Below, piece by piece: positions 32,762 to 40,713 of a stretch of DNA of 54,667 nt (position 1 is the first letter of the stretch; each line of letters opens with the position of its first letter). The translations under genes and the position numbers were made by a program. The notes under the pieces are model-generated. The model had not been told where the DNA came from, made no database searches, and saw only the letters and a program-made list of their open reading frames with translations. The stretch covers positions 1 to 54,667 of the IMG/VR virus record IMGVR_UViG_3300042484_001283. The stretch is one strand, 5' to 3'. Origin of the DNA: a virus.

Positions 32762-33234
32762 TCAGTTGTTGACAAAGACTGAAAAGTTCTAAGGACTCGG
32801 GGGCAGTACCCGACGCCTCCACCATAGACACACAGATCAAGTCCTTAGCGGGATAAGATCAAAGTTTAATGATGTAAGTTTGGAAAACAGAAGTACAATG
32901 TTTTCTATAGACAGATCGGGCATTAAACACAATAAAGTCAACGACCGATACGGGCGTGTGTCTATGATGGGGGCGAACTAGGATCGACTGGAACACAATA
33001 GGAAATTCGAGACTGATTGACTGGCAAAGTGCCATAAAAAGTAAATGCAAACGATAACGTTGCCTTTGCGCTTGCTGCGTAAGCAGTAAGTCATTGGGTT
33101 TTCGGCGGTTTCCCTCGAAACAGAATAAACCGCCAACCGTTCTAATTTAGAGTTGAAACGAGACTATCAACGGTCTCAAAACCCTAAATATAATGCACCT
33201 CCAAGGAAAAGTGCCCAGTGTAGGGAGTCACTGG
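32762..33234 (+). ncRNA. ssrA: Circularly permuted (two-piece) tmRNA
   Basis: The acceptor piece lies upstream: T-arm TCGGG (32797-32801), 7-nt loop GGCAGTA, CCCGA (32809-32813), then CGCCTCC and ACCA ending at 32824. The coding piece begins GGGGGCG (32969-32975), which pairs with CGCCTCC to rebuild the acceptor stem. The tag frame 33047-33082 reads ANDNVAFALAA-stop. Downstream are pseudoknot-type stems GGCGGTTT/AAACCGCC (33104-33111, 33127-33134), GAGAC/GTCTC (33160-33164, 33173-33177) and CCAGTG/CACTGG (33215-33234). The 144-base intervening segment is closed by TAGACACAC/GTGTGTCTA. Permuted tmRNAs are known from alphaproteobacteria, some betaproteobacteria and cyanobacteria; the ANDN tag start favours alphaproteobacteria. 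The 5' end and the final 3' end of the coding piece are approximate. Confidence 0.93.
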
Positions 33235-33273
33235 TTAATCCTCTCTCCAGTTTAACAATCCGAGGAATAGTAA

Positions 33274-33873
33274 ATGCCTTCCTTTAATAAGAAGACATTG
33301 AAAATTCTTTCTTCAATTTTACTGATATTTGTAATATATTGTGTAGTTTTAAGTTATGCAAAAGAAAGAATCGAAGACACCGCAATGGCACACACTGTCG
33401 GTGGATATGAAAAAGTCCAAAGCGTAAAAAAACAACAAGAAGAAATAATCCAAAAAAACATTAAAAAAGAAAAAAGGAAGTACCTGTCAAGCAACGCAAA
33501 AGCAATAACATGCCTTGCTGATAATATTTACTACGAGGCAGGTAATGAACCAAGGAATGGTAAAATCGCGGTTGCTGGTGTAACAATGAATCGTGCACGC
33601 AATCCCAAATTCCCATCAAACGTTTGCTCTGTCGTTTATCAGAGAACAAGTAGGGTCTGTCAGTTTAGTTGGACATGTATGCGCCGACCTGCTAAAGACC
33701 CAGTATTATATGCTGAAGCAAAAGATATTGCGAAAAAAGTATTGACTTCCGAGATCAATACGCGTATAGTTGTTAATAAGGACGTTCTATTCTACCACGC
33801 AGACTATGTTAGTCCAGGGTGGAAGTTACAGAGGGTTACTAAAATCGGTAGACATATTTTTTACGCAGGATAG
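33274..33873 (+). CDS. SleB-like cell-wall hydrolase with N-terminal membrane anchor
   Basis: An N-terminal TM or signal-anchor segment, LSSILLIFVIYCVVLSYA (about residue 12-30), precedes a Lys/Glu-rich linker and a Hydrolase_2 (SleB) domain: LADNIYYEAGNEPRNGKIAVAG with the catalytic Glu (YYEA, about residue 88), NRARNPKFPSNVCSVVY and CQFSWTC. SleB-family enzymes are lytic transglycosylases. The uncleaved signal-anchor layout resembles SAR endolysins, so this is the best candidate for the phage's lysis enzyme in the window. It follows the tmRNA. Confidence 0.8.
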   Translation: MPSFNKKTLKILSSILLIFVIYCVVLSYAKERIEDTAMAHTVGGYEKVQSVKKQQEEIIQKNIKKEKRKYLSSNAKAITCLADNIYYEAGNEPRNGKIAVAGVTMNRARNPKFPSNVCSVVYQRTSRVCQFSWTCMRRPAKDPVLYAEAKDIAKKVLTSEINTRIVVNKDVLFYHADYVSPGWKLQRVTKIGRHIFYAG

Positions 33874-33876
33874 ATT

Positions 33877-34143
33877 ATGGTAACGGAAGTAATTCCAATA
33901 ACTGATGAGTTTTTAATAACTAAGCAATTTAAGACGGCAGCAGAGTTCTCCATCTTTATTGAGAAACTTGCAAGAGACTCTAGAACACCCTGTATGGATA
34001 TTCTAATAGACTATTGTGAGAAACGAAATATTGAGGTAGGCTCTGTTGCTAGTCTTATCAGCACTTCTCTCAAAGAAAAGATTAGAGTTGAAGCGCAGCA
34101 ACTCAACATGTTAAAAAACGACGATGGAGTTTTGCCTCTCTGA
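33877..34143 (+). CDS. 33: gp33-like late-transcription coactivator
   Basis: 88 aa. The block ITDEFLITKQFKTAAEFSIFIEKLA and MDILIDYCEKRNIEVGS fits what I recall of gp33 in T4-like marine phages. gp33 links the late sigma factor gp55 and the sliding clamp to RNA polymerase to fire TATAAATA-type promoters. The gene order 33-59-32 follows T4 exactly, which is the best support. The sequence match alone is moderate. Confidence 0.7.
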   Translation: MVTEVIPITDEFLITKQFKTAAEFSIFIEKLARDSRTPCMDILIDYCEKRNIEVGSVASLISTSLKEKIRVEAQQLNMLKNDDGVLPL

Positions 34144-34727
34144 TGGACTCACTTCAAGTGTATCAATTGTATCTCTCATTGAGATTACATTTCACCAGAC
34201 CTGATTTTGATATCACCAAATCCCGTAAAGGGGTAAAGGTTTCCAGAGAAGCATTCCTAAAACGTAAAGACTTGTTTGCTCTGCGTAAATTAGGAGAGAC
34301 AAAACAAAAAACTGAGATAATTGATTTTCTAGTTGCCAATTTTGTTTCTGGTAATCAGTGGGGTGGTGTGTTTGATGCAGAGGCAAATGAAGTCTATGCA
34401 GAGTGGCAGATACGAATGCAGAAATTAGGATATACTTTTAAGCAAGATATTCAAACTCTATACGCAGACGGTAATCCATTCGAAGTAATTGATGGGCAAC
34501 ACCCCAAGGTATTAAAACTTTATCTTGGTAAAAAAATATCTCTAGAATCTATTGCTATTTTAGCAAAAATAGGTATAATAGAGAATATAGATTATAGTTC
34601 TTTATCGAATGATTTTATTTGGAATGACTTCGTGCATTTGGTAAAGAAGTATAAACCCTTTGTCAAAATAGACAAAGAGTACTACACCCGCCAACTAAAA
34701 CAGGAGATTGAGATGGTGGTAAATTAA
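34143..34727 (+). CDS. 59: gp59-like helicase loader
   Basis: LYLSLRLHF at the N-terminus, VSREAFLKRKDLFALRKL, then FLVANFVSGNQWGG and EWQIRMQKLGYTFKQDI, and a C-terminal WNDFVHLVKKYKPFVKID all line up with gp59, which loads the replicative helicase gp41 and contacts gp32 at forks. 194 aa against 217 in T4. It overlaps gene 33 by one base. No Shine-Dalgarno is needed given the coupling. Confidence 0.85.
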   Translation: MDSLQVYQLYLSLRLHFTRPDFDITKSRKGVKVSREAFLKRKDLFALRKLGETKQKTEIIDFLVANFVSGNQWGGVFDAEANEVYAEWQIRMQKLGYTFKQDIQTLYADGNPFEVIDGQHPKVLKLYLGKKISLESIAILAKIGIIENIDYSSLSNDFIWNDFVHLVKKYKPFVKIDKEYYTRQLKQEIEMVVN

Positions 34728-34729
34728 CT

Positions 34730-34903
34730 ATGGGTAAGTCTCGTAGAAACGATTATGAAGACCGTGGTTCCGACCGCATTCGACATAATGAAAAAGACGT
34801 AAATAAAATACGTAAAAGCAAAAACAACTTGTATAAATATCTTGGTAGTCGGGAAGATGATTCCGACGACGACCCTTTTTATTATGATACAACGTCAAAA
34901 TAA
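34730..34903 (+). CDS. Small charged protein between genes 59 and 32 (57 aa)
   Basis: ATG at 34730 to TAA at 34903, starting MGKSRRNDYEDRGSDRIRHN and continuing to a DDSDDDPFYYDTTSK tail. Very charged: basic first half, acidic tail. It is only 57 codons. The tightly packed position between two replication genes and intact frame support it. A role as a small gp32/gp59 partner is speculation. Confidence 0.6.
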   Translation: MGKSRRNDYEDRGSDRIRHNEKDVNKIRKSKNNLYKYLGSREDDSDDDPFYYDTTSK

Positions 34904-34933
34904 ACATATAACGCAAACATAAGGACAATACAT

Positions 34934-35857
34934 ATGTCAAATAATTCTTTTTCAGCACTCCGCAAGAATAGCGGAAATTTCGACTCGCTCATGAAGGCAG
35001 TCGAATCAATCGCAAACCCCACTACAGAAAAGCGTGGCGATGATGATCGTCTCTGGAAACCGACTGTCGATAAGGCAGGTAACGGTCAAGCAGTGCTTCG
35101 TTTCCTCCCTGCTCCTGCAGGTGAAGAACTTCCGTGGGTTCGCGTATGGGACCATGGTTTCCAAGGTCCAAGTGGTAAGTGGTATATCGAAAACTCTCTT
35201 ACTACGCTAAACAAGCCTGATCCTGTTGGCGAACTGAATTCCGAACTGTGGAACTCAGGTATCGAATCGAACAAGGAAATTGCTCGTAAGCAAAAGCGTC
35301 GCCTTTCTTACATCTCGAACGTTCTTGTTGTTCGCGATCCTGCGAATCCAGAGAACGAAGGTAAGGTCTTCCTCTACAAGTTTGGCAAGAAGATTTTCGA
35401 CAAGATTAAGGACGTGATGCAACCCACGTTTGAAGACGAGAAGCCTGTCAATCCGTTCGATCTTTGGGAAGGTGCTAACTTTAAGTTGCGCATTCGTCAA
35501 GTAGATGGTTATCGTAACTACGATAAGTCGGAATTCGACGGAGCAACTCCTCTTGACGAAAATGAAGATAAGTTGGAAGAGATTTGGGGTAAGACCCATT
35601 CACTTGCTGCGTTCCTGGATCCTTCTAACTTCAAGTCATATGACGAACTGAAGCAGAAGTTGAACACAGTTCTATCTGGTGTTTCCCGTGTTGCTACGGC
35701 AGAAAAGTCTAATCCACTTGATGCTGAAGACGAACTGTTCGTTGAAACTAAGATGAAGTCTGCACCAGCAGCATCCAAGGCGAGCGATGCTGTGCCATGG
35801 AAAGAAGACTCTGACGATGACACGATGAGTTACTTCTCGAGTCTCGCGGACGAATAA
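34934..35857 (+). CDS. 32: gp32-like single-stranded DNA-binding protein
   Basis: MSNNSFSALRKNSGNFDSLMKAV (LAST-like self-association N-terminus), then an OB-fold core with VLRFLPAPAGEELPWVRVWDHGF and LSYISNVLVVRDP, and an acidic tail DSDDDTMSYFSSLADE that contacts other replication proteins. 307 aa, similar to T4 gp32 (301). There are no Cys residues anywhere, so the zinc-binding site of T4 gp32 is absent, as I recall also in some marine relatives. AAGGACAAT precedes the start. Confidence 0.93.
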   Translation: MSNNSFSALRKNSGNFDSLMKAVESIANPTTEKRGDDDRLWKPTVDKAGNGQAVLRFLPAPAGEELPWVRVWDHGFQGPSGKWYIENSLTTLNKPDPVGELNSELWNSGIESNKEIARKQKRRLSYISNVLVVRDPANPENEGKVFLYKFGKKIFDKIKDVMQPTFEDEKPVNPFDLWEGANFKLRIRQVDGYRNYDKSEFDGATPLDENEDKLEEIWGKTHSLAAFLDPSNFKSYDELKQKLNTVLSGVSRVATAEKSNPLDAEDELFVETKMKSAPAASKASDAVPWKEDSDDDTMSYFSSLADE

Positions 35858-35862
35858 AACTG

Positions 35863-35894
35863 AAAGGGGGACTTTTTCAAGTCCCCCTTTTTTT
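35863..35894 (+). terminator. Strong rho-independent terminator between convergent operons
   Basis: Arms AAAGGGGGACTT (35863-35874) and AAGTCCCCCTTT (35879-35890), loop TTTC, then T7 on the plus strand. It ends the gene 32 transcript. On the minus strand the hairpin is followed by a weaker T-rich run, so it may also stop the tape-measure transcript. Confidence 0.95.
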
Positions 35895-38535
35895 ATCCGA
35901 AAGATCTTCTATTCTGGAATCGTTGCCAACTACTGTCTTCAGTTCTGACTGTATCCATTGGTAGAGAACCACCACCATTATTCTGTTGTGGTGCAGCAGG
36001 TTGCTGAATTACGGTTGGTGGCGGGACATTAATAACTGGTGCAGTATCTTCCTTTGCACTTTCAGTCATTTCTTTTAGATTTGCTGCAGCATTATTGGAT
36101 CCTGTTTCCAAATTACTCTTAGTAACTGGATTGGTCTTAATCACACCAGCACTATTCGGTGAGAATAACTCAGGACCATTTTCTCCAACCAGATAAGAAC
36201 CATTAGCAGACACTGGTCCACCTTCTGCTCTTGCTCCATCAATAGGTTCGATTGTTCCCTCGGTTGAATCTTCGTTGCCTGCTCTGGAAATATCTCTTGC
36301 TGCAAGTCCAGCATCAATAGCAACCGATGCAGCAGTTCCCAATCCAGGAAGTGTAGAAGCGACACCAGACGCAACTTCACCAGCAGCACCAGCAAAGTCT
36401 CCTTGTAGTGCTCGCATCGCACCAAATCCGAGACCAGCAACTGCACCAATGATTGGAATTTTCTTCAGCAAGGATTTACCAACTGCTTTAGCACCAATTT
36501 TAGCTACTGCTTTGCCGCCAATTTTACTTGTTGCTTTGGCAATTCCTTTACCAGCAGAAGATGCCATTGCTTTCTCAGCAACTTTTCCGATGGCACCCTT
36601 TGCCGAACCGAGCATACCCATACCACTTTGGGCAACTTTACCGAGGGTGCTTCCCTTGGCGACTTCTTTTCCGACAAATCCTGATGCTTTACCAAGCATC
36701 CCTTTGCCTTTTTCGACAACTCCCGCAGCACGATCTCTAAACACTTTACCGATTCGAGACTGTTTTGCAGCACCAGCAAGAGGGTTACCATTTTTGTCAA
36801 GCAGTTGTTGTGCGCCAAGACCTCTGTTCTTAATAAGGTCAGTCGCCTTTCCACGTAATGTATTTGCACGATCAGAGATAAAGTCAGTTGCCTTACTCTT
36901 AATTGCGTTTACACGACTGGTAACTTTCTCTGCAGCACCTTCAACAAAGTTGGTTCCTTTGCTGAATACACCCTCTGCCTTTTCAGCAAAGTTGGAAAGC
37001 CCAGGAGAATATCTTTGATTCTTCAGACCCTTCAATATTCCTTCGCCGCCAGATTTAAATCCAGCATACCCAGCAGCGATTCCGCCAAGTAGAGAAGATC
37101 CTCCTTCACCCTGTGCATCTGCATCACCTTGGGTACCTGCTGGTCCCTGCCCACCATTTCCAGTTGCAGGAGTCTCTGGTGTTACTCTAGAATTTGAGGA
37201 TTCTGTTCCTCCGATAACCACCTTTGGTATAGATTTTTCTTTTGCCTCTACCTTCGCAGATGCCTTTTCAGCATTTTGTTTATCAATATTTTCCGCACGT
37301 TTTTGGGCATCAGCAGATGCTTGCTCTGCTTCTACTTCTGCTACTTTGTTACGATTCATAACTTCTTTTACGTTGGAACTTGGATCCAACTGCTTTTTAC
37401 CTGAAGGTGCAACTCCAGCACGTTTTTTATCGAACAACTTGTCTTTGATTTCTATGATGATGTCTTTGATTTCATTTAAGATAGATGCAACATCATTCTT
37501 ATCATCGGATGCAATTCCACCCCTAGCAGACTGAATCTTTACCTTTGGTTGTTGAGATTCTTTATACTTTGTTTCAAGAGTTTTATTAATCTCTACCATC
37601 GAAACAGGTTTACCTTCTTTTCTATACGAGATATCTTTCTCGGAAGATGGTTTGATATCCTGCTGCTCTAGAATTTTTTTCTGTTCTTCGGTAAGATTAG
37701 ACATCTTATCGACAGATTTGAATTCTGCTATAGACTGTTTTGTAGATTGAGAAGTAGACTGGTTTGTTTTCGTCTTACTATTAATTGCGTCAGAGAACAT
37801 TTTCTTCAACTGTTCTACTTCTGAGACCTTTTCGTTAGATTGGTTTACCTCGTTGCGAATTTCTTCTCGGCGAGATTCTTGAGAGTTGAATATGCTACCA
37901 AGAACTCCGCTTTGAGGTGTCAATCCTCTTTTGAATCCACCCATGAATTCACTACCAGCGTTTTTAAATCCTTCTTTGAACCCTTTGGTTGGCGTGCCTT
38001 CTCTTCCAGGTTCTTTTGAGTTTCCAAAAAATTGTTGCTTCAATCTATTGCCGAATGTATCATCTTCTCCTTTTAGAGTCAATCCTTCCGACTTAAATCG
38101 TTCATCCAGTGTTTGATTTTGAAGATTCTTTCCAATATCACCGAATTCTTTTGGTCCATCACTCTCGCTTCTAGCAATCATTTTTGCTGCGAGATCGTTA
38201 ATATCTTTTAGAGAGTTTTTAAATTCTTCGACAGTCTTGAATTGCAATTTTGTGATTGCATCCAAGGTATCTTCTAAAAGTTTCTTATCTTGTTTCTCTA
38301 AAGATCTTAGTGTGTCGTCAGTATTCTTTTCAATAGATTCAACAAAACTATTGACTAATCTTGCGGATGCTTGTATATCTGCAGGTCTGTTTTTGTTGAG
38401 ATCAAGAAGTTTGCGAATTTCAGAAAACTGTTTGTCCCTGTCGCCAGATTGCATTGGTTTTGCCCCAGAACTTGAATTGTTCTTGGCGGTTTCTATTACC
38501 TTGGCAAATCTTTCCGAAGTGGACTTAGGTTCCAT
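35893..38535 (-). CDS. 29: Tail tape measure protein
   Basis: 880 aa on the minus strand. The first 330 residues are helical and coiled-coil-like with charged repeats. Then come Gln/Ala-rich linkers and a Gly/Ala/Lys repeat region (about 500-740: KAIGKVAEKAMA, KAVGKSLLKK) ending in hydrophobic helices IPIIGAVAGLGFG and SVAIDAGLAARD. The C-terminus holds GGPVSANGSYLVGENGPELFSPN, the GP-ELF tape-measure signature. Length, coiled coil and hydrophobic tail suit a tape measure occupying the T4 gene 29 role. It is coupled to a 41-aa gene upstream (38535-38660). Confidence 0.85.
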   Translation of the reverse strand: MEPKSTSERFAKVIETAKNNSSSGAKPMQSGDRDKQFSEIRKLLDLNKNRPADIQASARLVNSFVESIEKNTDDTLRSLEKQDKKLLEDTLDAITKLQFKTVEEFKNSLKDINDLAAKMIARSESDGPKEFGDIGKNLQNQTLDERFKSEGLTLKGEDDTFGNRLKQQFFGNSKEPGREGTPTKGFKEGFKNAGSEFMGGFKRGLTPQSGVLGSIFNSQESRREEIRNEVNQSNEKVSEVEQLKKMFSDAINSKTKTNQSTSQSTKQSIAEFKSVDKMSNLTEEQKKILEQQDIKPSSEKDISYRKEGKPVSMVEINKTLETKYKESQQPKVKIQSARGGIASDDKNDVASILNEIKDIIIEIKDKLFDKKRAGVAPSGKKQLDPSSNVKEVMNRNKVAEVEAEQASADAQKRAENIDKQNAEKASAKVEAKEKSIPKVVIGGTESSNSRVTPETPATGNGGQGPAGTQGDADAQGEGGSSLLGGIAAGYAGFKSGGEGILKGLKNQRYSPGLSNFAEKAEGVFSKGTNFVEGAAEKVTSRVNAIKSKATDFISDRANTLRGKATDLIKNRGLGAQQLLDKNGNPLAGAAKQSRIGKVFRDRAAGVVEKGKGMLGKASGFVGKEVAKGSTLGKVAQSGMGMLGSAKGAIGKVAEKAMASSAGKGIAKATSKIGGKAVAKIGAKAVGKSLLKKIPIIGAVAGLGFGAMRALQGDFAGAAGEVASGVASTLPGLGTAASVAIDAGLAARDISRAGNEDSTEGTIEPIDGARAEGGPVSANGSYLVGENGPELFSPNSAGVIKTNPVTKSNLETGSNNAAANLKEMTESAKEDTAPVINVPPPTVIQQPAAPQQNNGGGSLPMDTVRTEDSSWQRFQNRRSFG

Positions 38536-38660
38536 TAATTCTGCTGCCTTTGCTTATCTGCTTTTTCTTTTAAATGTATTGATAATAAACCAACATAAAC
38601 TTCCCTTTCCCAAGGCATCATATTTTCAAGTTCACTTAATGAGTATTTATGCTCATGCAT
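38535..38660 (-). CDS. Small gene coupled to tape measure (41 aa), possible chaperone
   Basis: Minus-strand frame starting MHEHKYSLSELENMMPWERE, ending ADKQRQQN. The stop shares a base with the tape-measure ATG (TAATG), giving coupled translation. SLSELENMMPWEREVYVGLL is a pattern I recall in small T4-like tail genes next to gp26. The upstream frame is open through a TTG, so a start a few codons earlier is possible. The equivalent genes in siphophages and coliphages make chaperones for the tape measure, so that role is plausible. Confidence 0.6.
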   Translation of the reverse strand: MHEHKYSLSELENMMPWEREVYVGLLSIHLKEKADKQRQQN

Positions 38661-38710
38661 TAAAATAAAGTTGGTCTTATAATGATTCCTCAAATTATCA
38701 TGAGAAAGGG

Positions 38711-39391
38711 TTATTCGAAAAAACTTTCTACTCCATCAAGGAAAACAACGTTGTGTGTTGAACAACTTGGGCAATCATATTCAATCTTGTGCTCGATTCT
38801 GGGCATAGAGAGGAAGAATTCTGTAATCTTCTTAAACTGATCGGAAGTTAGATTGTCAACGAATTGCTCTACATCTTTTCTTTGGAGATCTTTGGTAGTG
38901 AAAACTTCGTCGGCAGTATATACACTGTCGATACAAGAAACAACCAGATCGTATGTTGTAGAGTCACCCTTCATATCGATTGAGGTTGGATACCTCATAA
39001 TAACTCCAAGACCGTTGCCAACATCAATCTTATTTGTATGACCCTCGGTAAGCGTCGGTTTGATTGTTGTTAGATCAAGTTCCGCTGCAGTCTTGTGACC
39101 ACATTCACCACAAACCAAATTAAACTCAGTTACCTGACCAATAGATTCGGATCGAAGTTTAATAAAGATATTCTGAAGTTCAAAGAATGGTAGTTCGCTG
39201 CCAGTCAGTTTACCGAAACTACAAACATCTGTAATTTCTTGCATCGCATTTAGCATCTCGCTTTGGTCTTCAGATTCCGATGCCAGAATCAGTAACTTTT
39301 CTTCTTTGACCAAAAATGGTCTGAATTTAACTTTTTCTTTAGTCCCAATCATTTCAATGTAAAACGTTGGTGTTTCCATAACAGGTAACAT
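38711..39391 (-). CDS. 26: gp26-like baseplate hub protein
   Basis: 226 aa. The N-terminus MLPVMETPTFYIEMIGTKEKVKFRPFLVKEEKLLILASES matches the T4 gp26/T4_baseplate family start. Two CxxC pairs (CGECG about residue 98 and CPSCS about residue 213) form a zinc-ribbon-like pair. LRSESIGQVTEFNLVC is a typical block before the first pair. AGGAG precedes the ATG. The family forms the hub of the baseplate with gp27 and the tape measure. Confidence 0.82.
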   Translation of the reverse strand: MLPVMETPTFYIEMIGTKEKVKFRPFLVKEEKLLILASESEDQSEMLNAMQEITDVCSFGKLTGSELPFFELQNIFIKLRSESIGQVTEFNLVCGECGHKTAAELDLTTIKPTLTEGHTNKIDVGNGLGVIMRYPTSIDMKGDSTTYDLVVSCIDSVYTADEVFTTKDLQRKDVEQFVDNLTSDQFKKITEFFLSMPRIEHKIEYDCPSCSTHNVVFLDGVESFFE

Positions 39392-39422
39392 AATATTCTC
39401 CTAATAAATATAAAAAACTAAA

Positions 39423-40136
39423 TTAACTAGAACCACCCTCTAGAGCGTTCTGTTGCCCAAGTAATCCGCCAACAACATTTGCACCCTTTTGCACAACATT
39501 TTGATCCTGATACCAATTCCTAAATGTAAAGGTTACTGGTATTCTAACAAATTGTGTGTTGGACCATGCCAATGAAGCAGGTGCCATTGATCTTGGCCAT
39601 GCTTCTTCGATAATCCACTTATTCGTTACTTCGTCTTGTTGGTTCAATGAGTATAATTCTATTTGACATATATAATCTTCATATGGAAGAACATATCTTT
39701 TTTCTGGATCTACTATTTTGCGCATCCATGTGTCAAAATATTTCTTTACTGCCCAGTTGCTGTCACACAAAAAGGTAAACGTTGCAGATTCGCCATTGTA
39801 GTCTAGAAAGGTAGCACGATTTTCAACACGGTTGTTATACTTGTATGGTTTAGATCCCATCATTAATCCAGGAAAGATTGCTTCTTCACACATAAGTGAA
39901 ATATTTTGCGTATTAGCGTTCTCTGGAGAGTTTTTCGACCCAGCAAGAAACTTCGTCGCATCGTTTATGCTAAAATTCAATACTGGGATTTTGGCATCCA
40001 AAATTTTATTGACGATGGTATTTGCTACACCATTCATGCATTTCGGTGTTCCGATAATTACTTCGAATCTGTGCGATCTTGCCAAGTCCTTCGTGCCAAC
40101 TTCTGCTAGGAACTCTTTGAGTCCTTGTCCTGCCAT
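39423..40136 (-). CDS. 54: gp54-like baseplate/tail-tube junction protein
   Basis: 237 aa. LARSHRFEVIIGTPKCMNG, NISLMCEEAIFPGLMMGSKPY and ATFTFLCDSNWAVKKYFDTWMRKIVDPEKR are conserved blocks of the tail-tube-like fold shared by gp19, gp48 and gp54. EEAWPRSMAPASLAWSNTQFVRIPVTFTFRNW near the C-terminus is also characteristic. I place it as gp54 because gp48 is separate (41198) and the tail tube itself usually carries fewer Cys. Tail tube remains an alternative. Confidence 0.7.
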   Translation of the reverse strand: MAGQGLKEFLAEVGTKDLARSHRFEVIIGTPKCMNGVANTIVNKILDAKIPVLNFSINDATKFLAGSKNSPENANTQNISLMCEEAIFPGLMMGSKPYKYNNRVENRATFLDYNGESATFTFLCDSNWAVKKYFDTWMRKIVDPEKRYVLPYEDYICQIELYSLNQQDEVTNKWIIEEAWPRSMAPASLAWSNTQFVRIPVTFTFRNWYQDQNVVQKGANVVGGLLGQQNALEGGSS

Positions 40137-40708
40137 TAGTATTTACTCCTCGAGTCTCTGAATACTTCTTCTTTTGTTTTTTTCTGGAATGCTTCAAGAG
40201 GTAAAAATATGGCACTTTTCCAGTCGGCAGGATTTATCTTCATAAATCTTGATTGAACATGTGTAGTTAAATAATGCTTGATGCAAGGTTTAACTTCGCT
40301 TGCACTGCTTATGCCTTGTAACATTTGATACGACATTCTAATTTTAGTTGTAGGACTAAAGGTTTTGGAGTCTGCAAATTTTAGCAACTCACCAAGAATC
40401 TTTCCTCTAACTAAATACGGTGCATAGTGTAGATTGATACCGTAAAACCCTCCTGGTGCTGGACCAAATGGCAGCACTAACGGGAAGGCATCATAGAATG
40501 GCAACTCATTTTTCCATTTCGGATCGTAATAGTACATATACATCGAACCAATTTCGATGTTTGACTTTAGTTCTCCGATGTCAGATTGCATGACTGAGTT
40601 CGACGTTAAACTCGCGCCGACTAATTTTTGAGCATTGCGCATATACCACCAGATAGACTTTTGTCCATCTCCAGCTTTAGCACGAAGGTTTTCGAACGGA
40701 TTTGCCAT
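40136..40708 (-). CDS. Conserved T4-like virion-associated protein, unassigned (190 aa)
   Basis: Has the segment GSMYMYYYDPKWKNELPFYD followed by AFPLVLPFGPAPGGFYGINLHYAP, which I recognise as a strong conserved block in T4-like phages, but I cannot tie it confidently to a T4 gene number (gene 2 and gene 3 neighbours are possibilities). Its ATG has AATAAATA six bases before it on the minus strand, and it shares a base with the following gp54-like gene. Late, structural by context. Confidence 0.6.
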   Translation of the reverse strand: MANPFENLRAKAGDGQKSIWWYMRNAQKLVGASLTSNSVMQSDIGELKSNIEIGSMYMYYYDPKWKNELPFYDAFPLVLPFGPAPGGFYGINLHYAPYLVRGKILGELLKFADSKTFSPTTKIRMSYQMLQGISSASEVKPCIKHYLTTHVQSRFMKINPADWKSAIFLPLEAFQKKTKEEVFRDSRSKY

Positions 40709-40713
40709 AATAA

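Noticed and set aside
32859-33050. 63-codon minus-strand frame over the tmRNA
   Set aside because: It overlaps the tmRNA coding piece and intervening segment, which explain the region better.
36275-37018. 247-codon plus-strand open frame opposite the tape measure gene
   Set aside because: It mirrors the low-complexity Ala/Gly/Lys-rich part of the minus-strand tape measure, has no ribosome binding site and a proline/alanine-rich artefactual composition.
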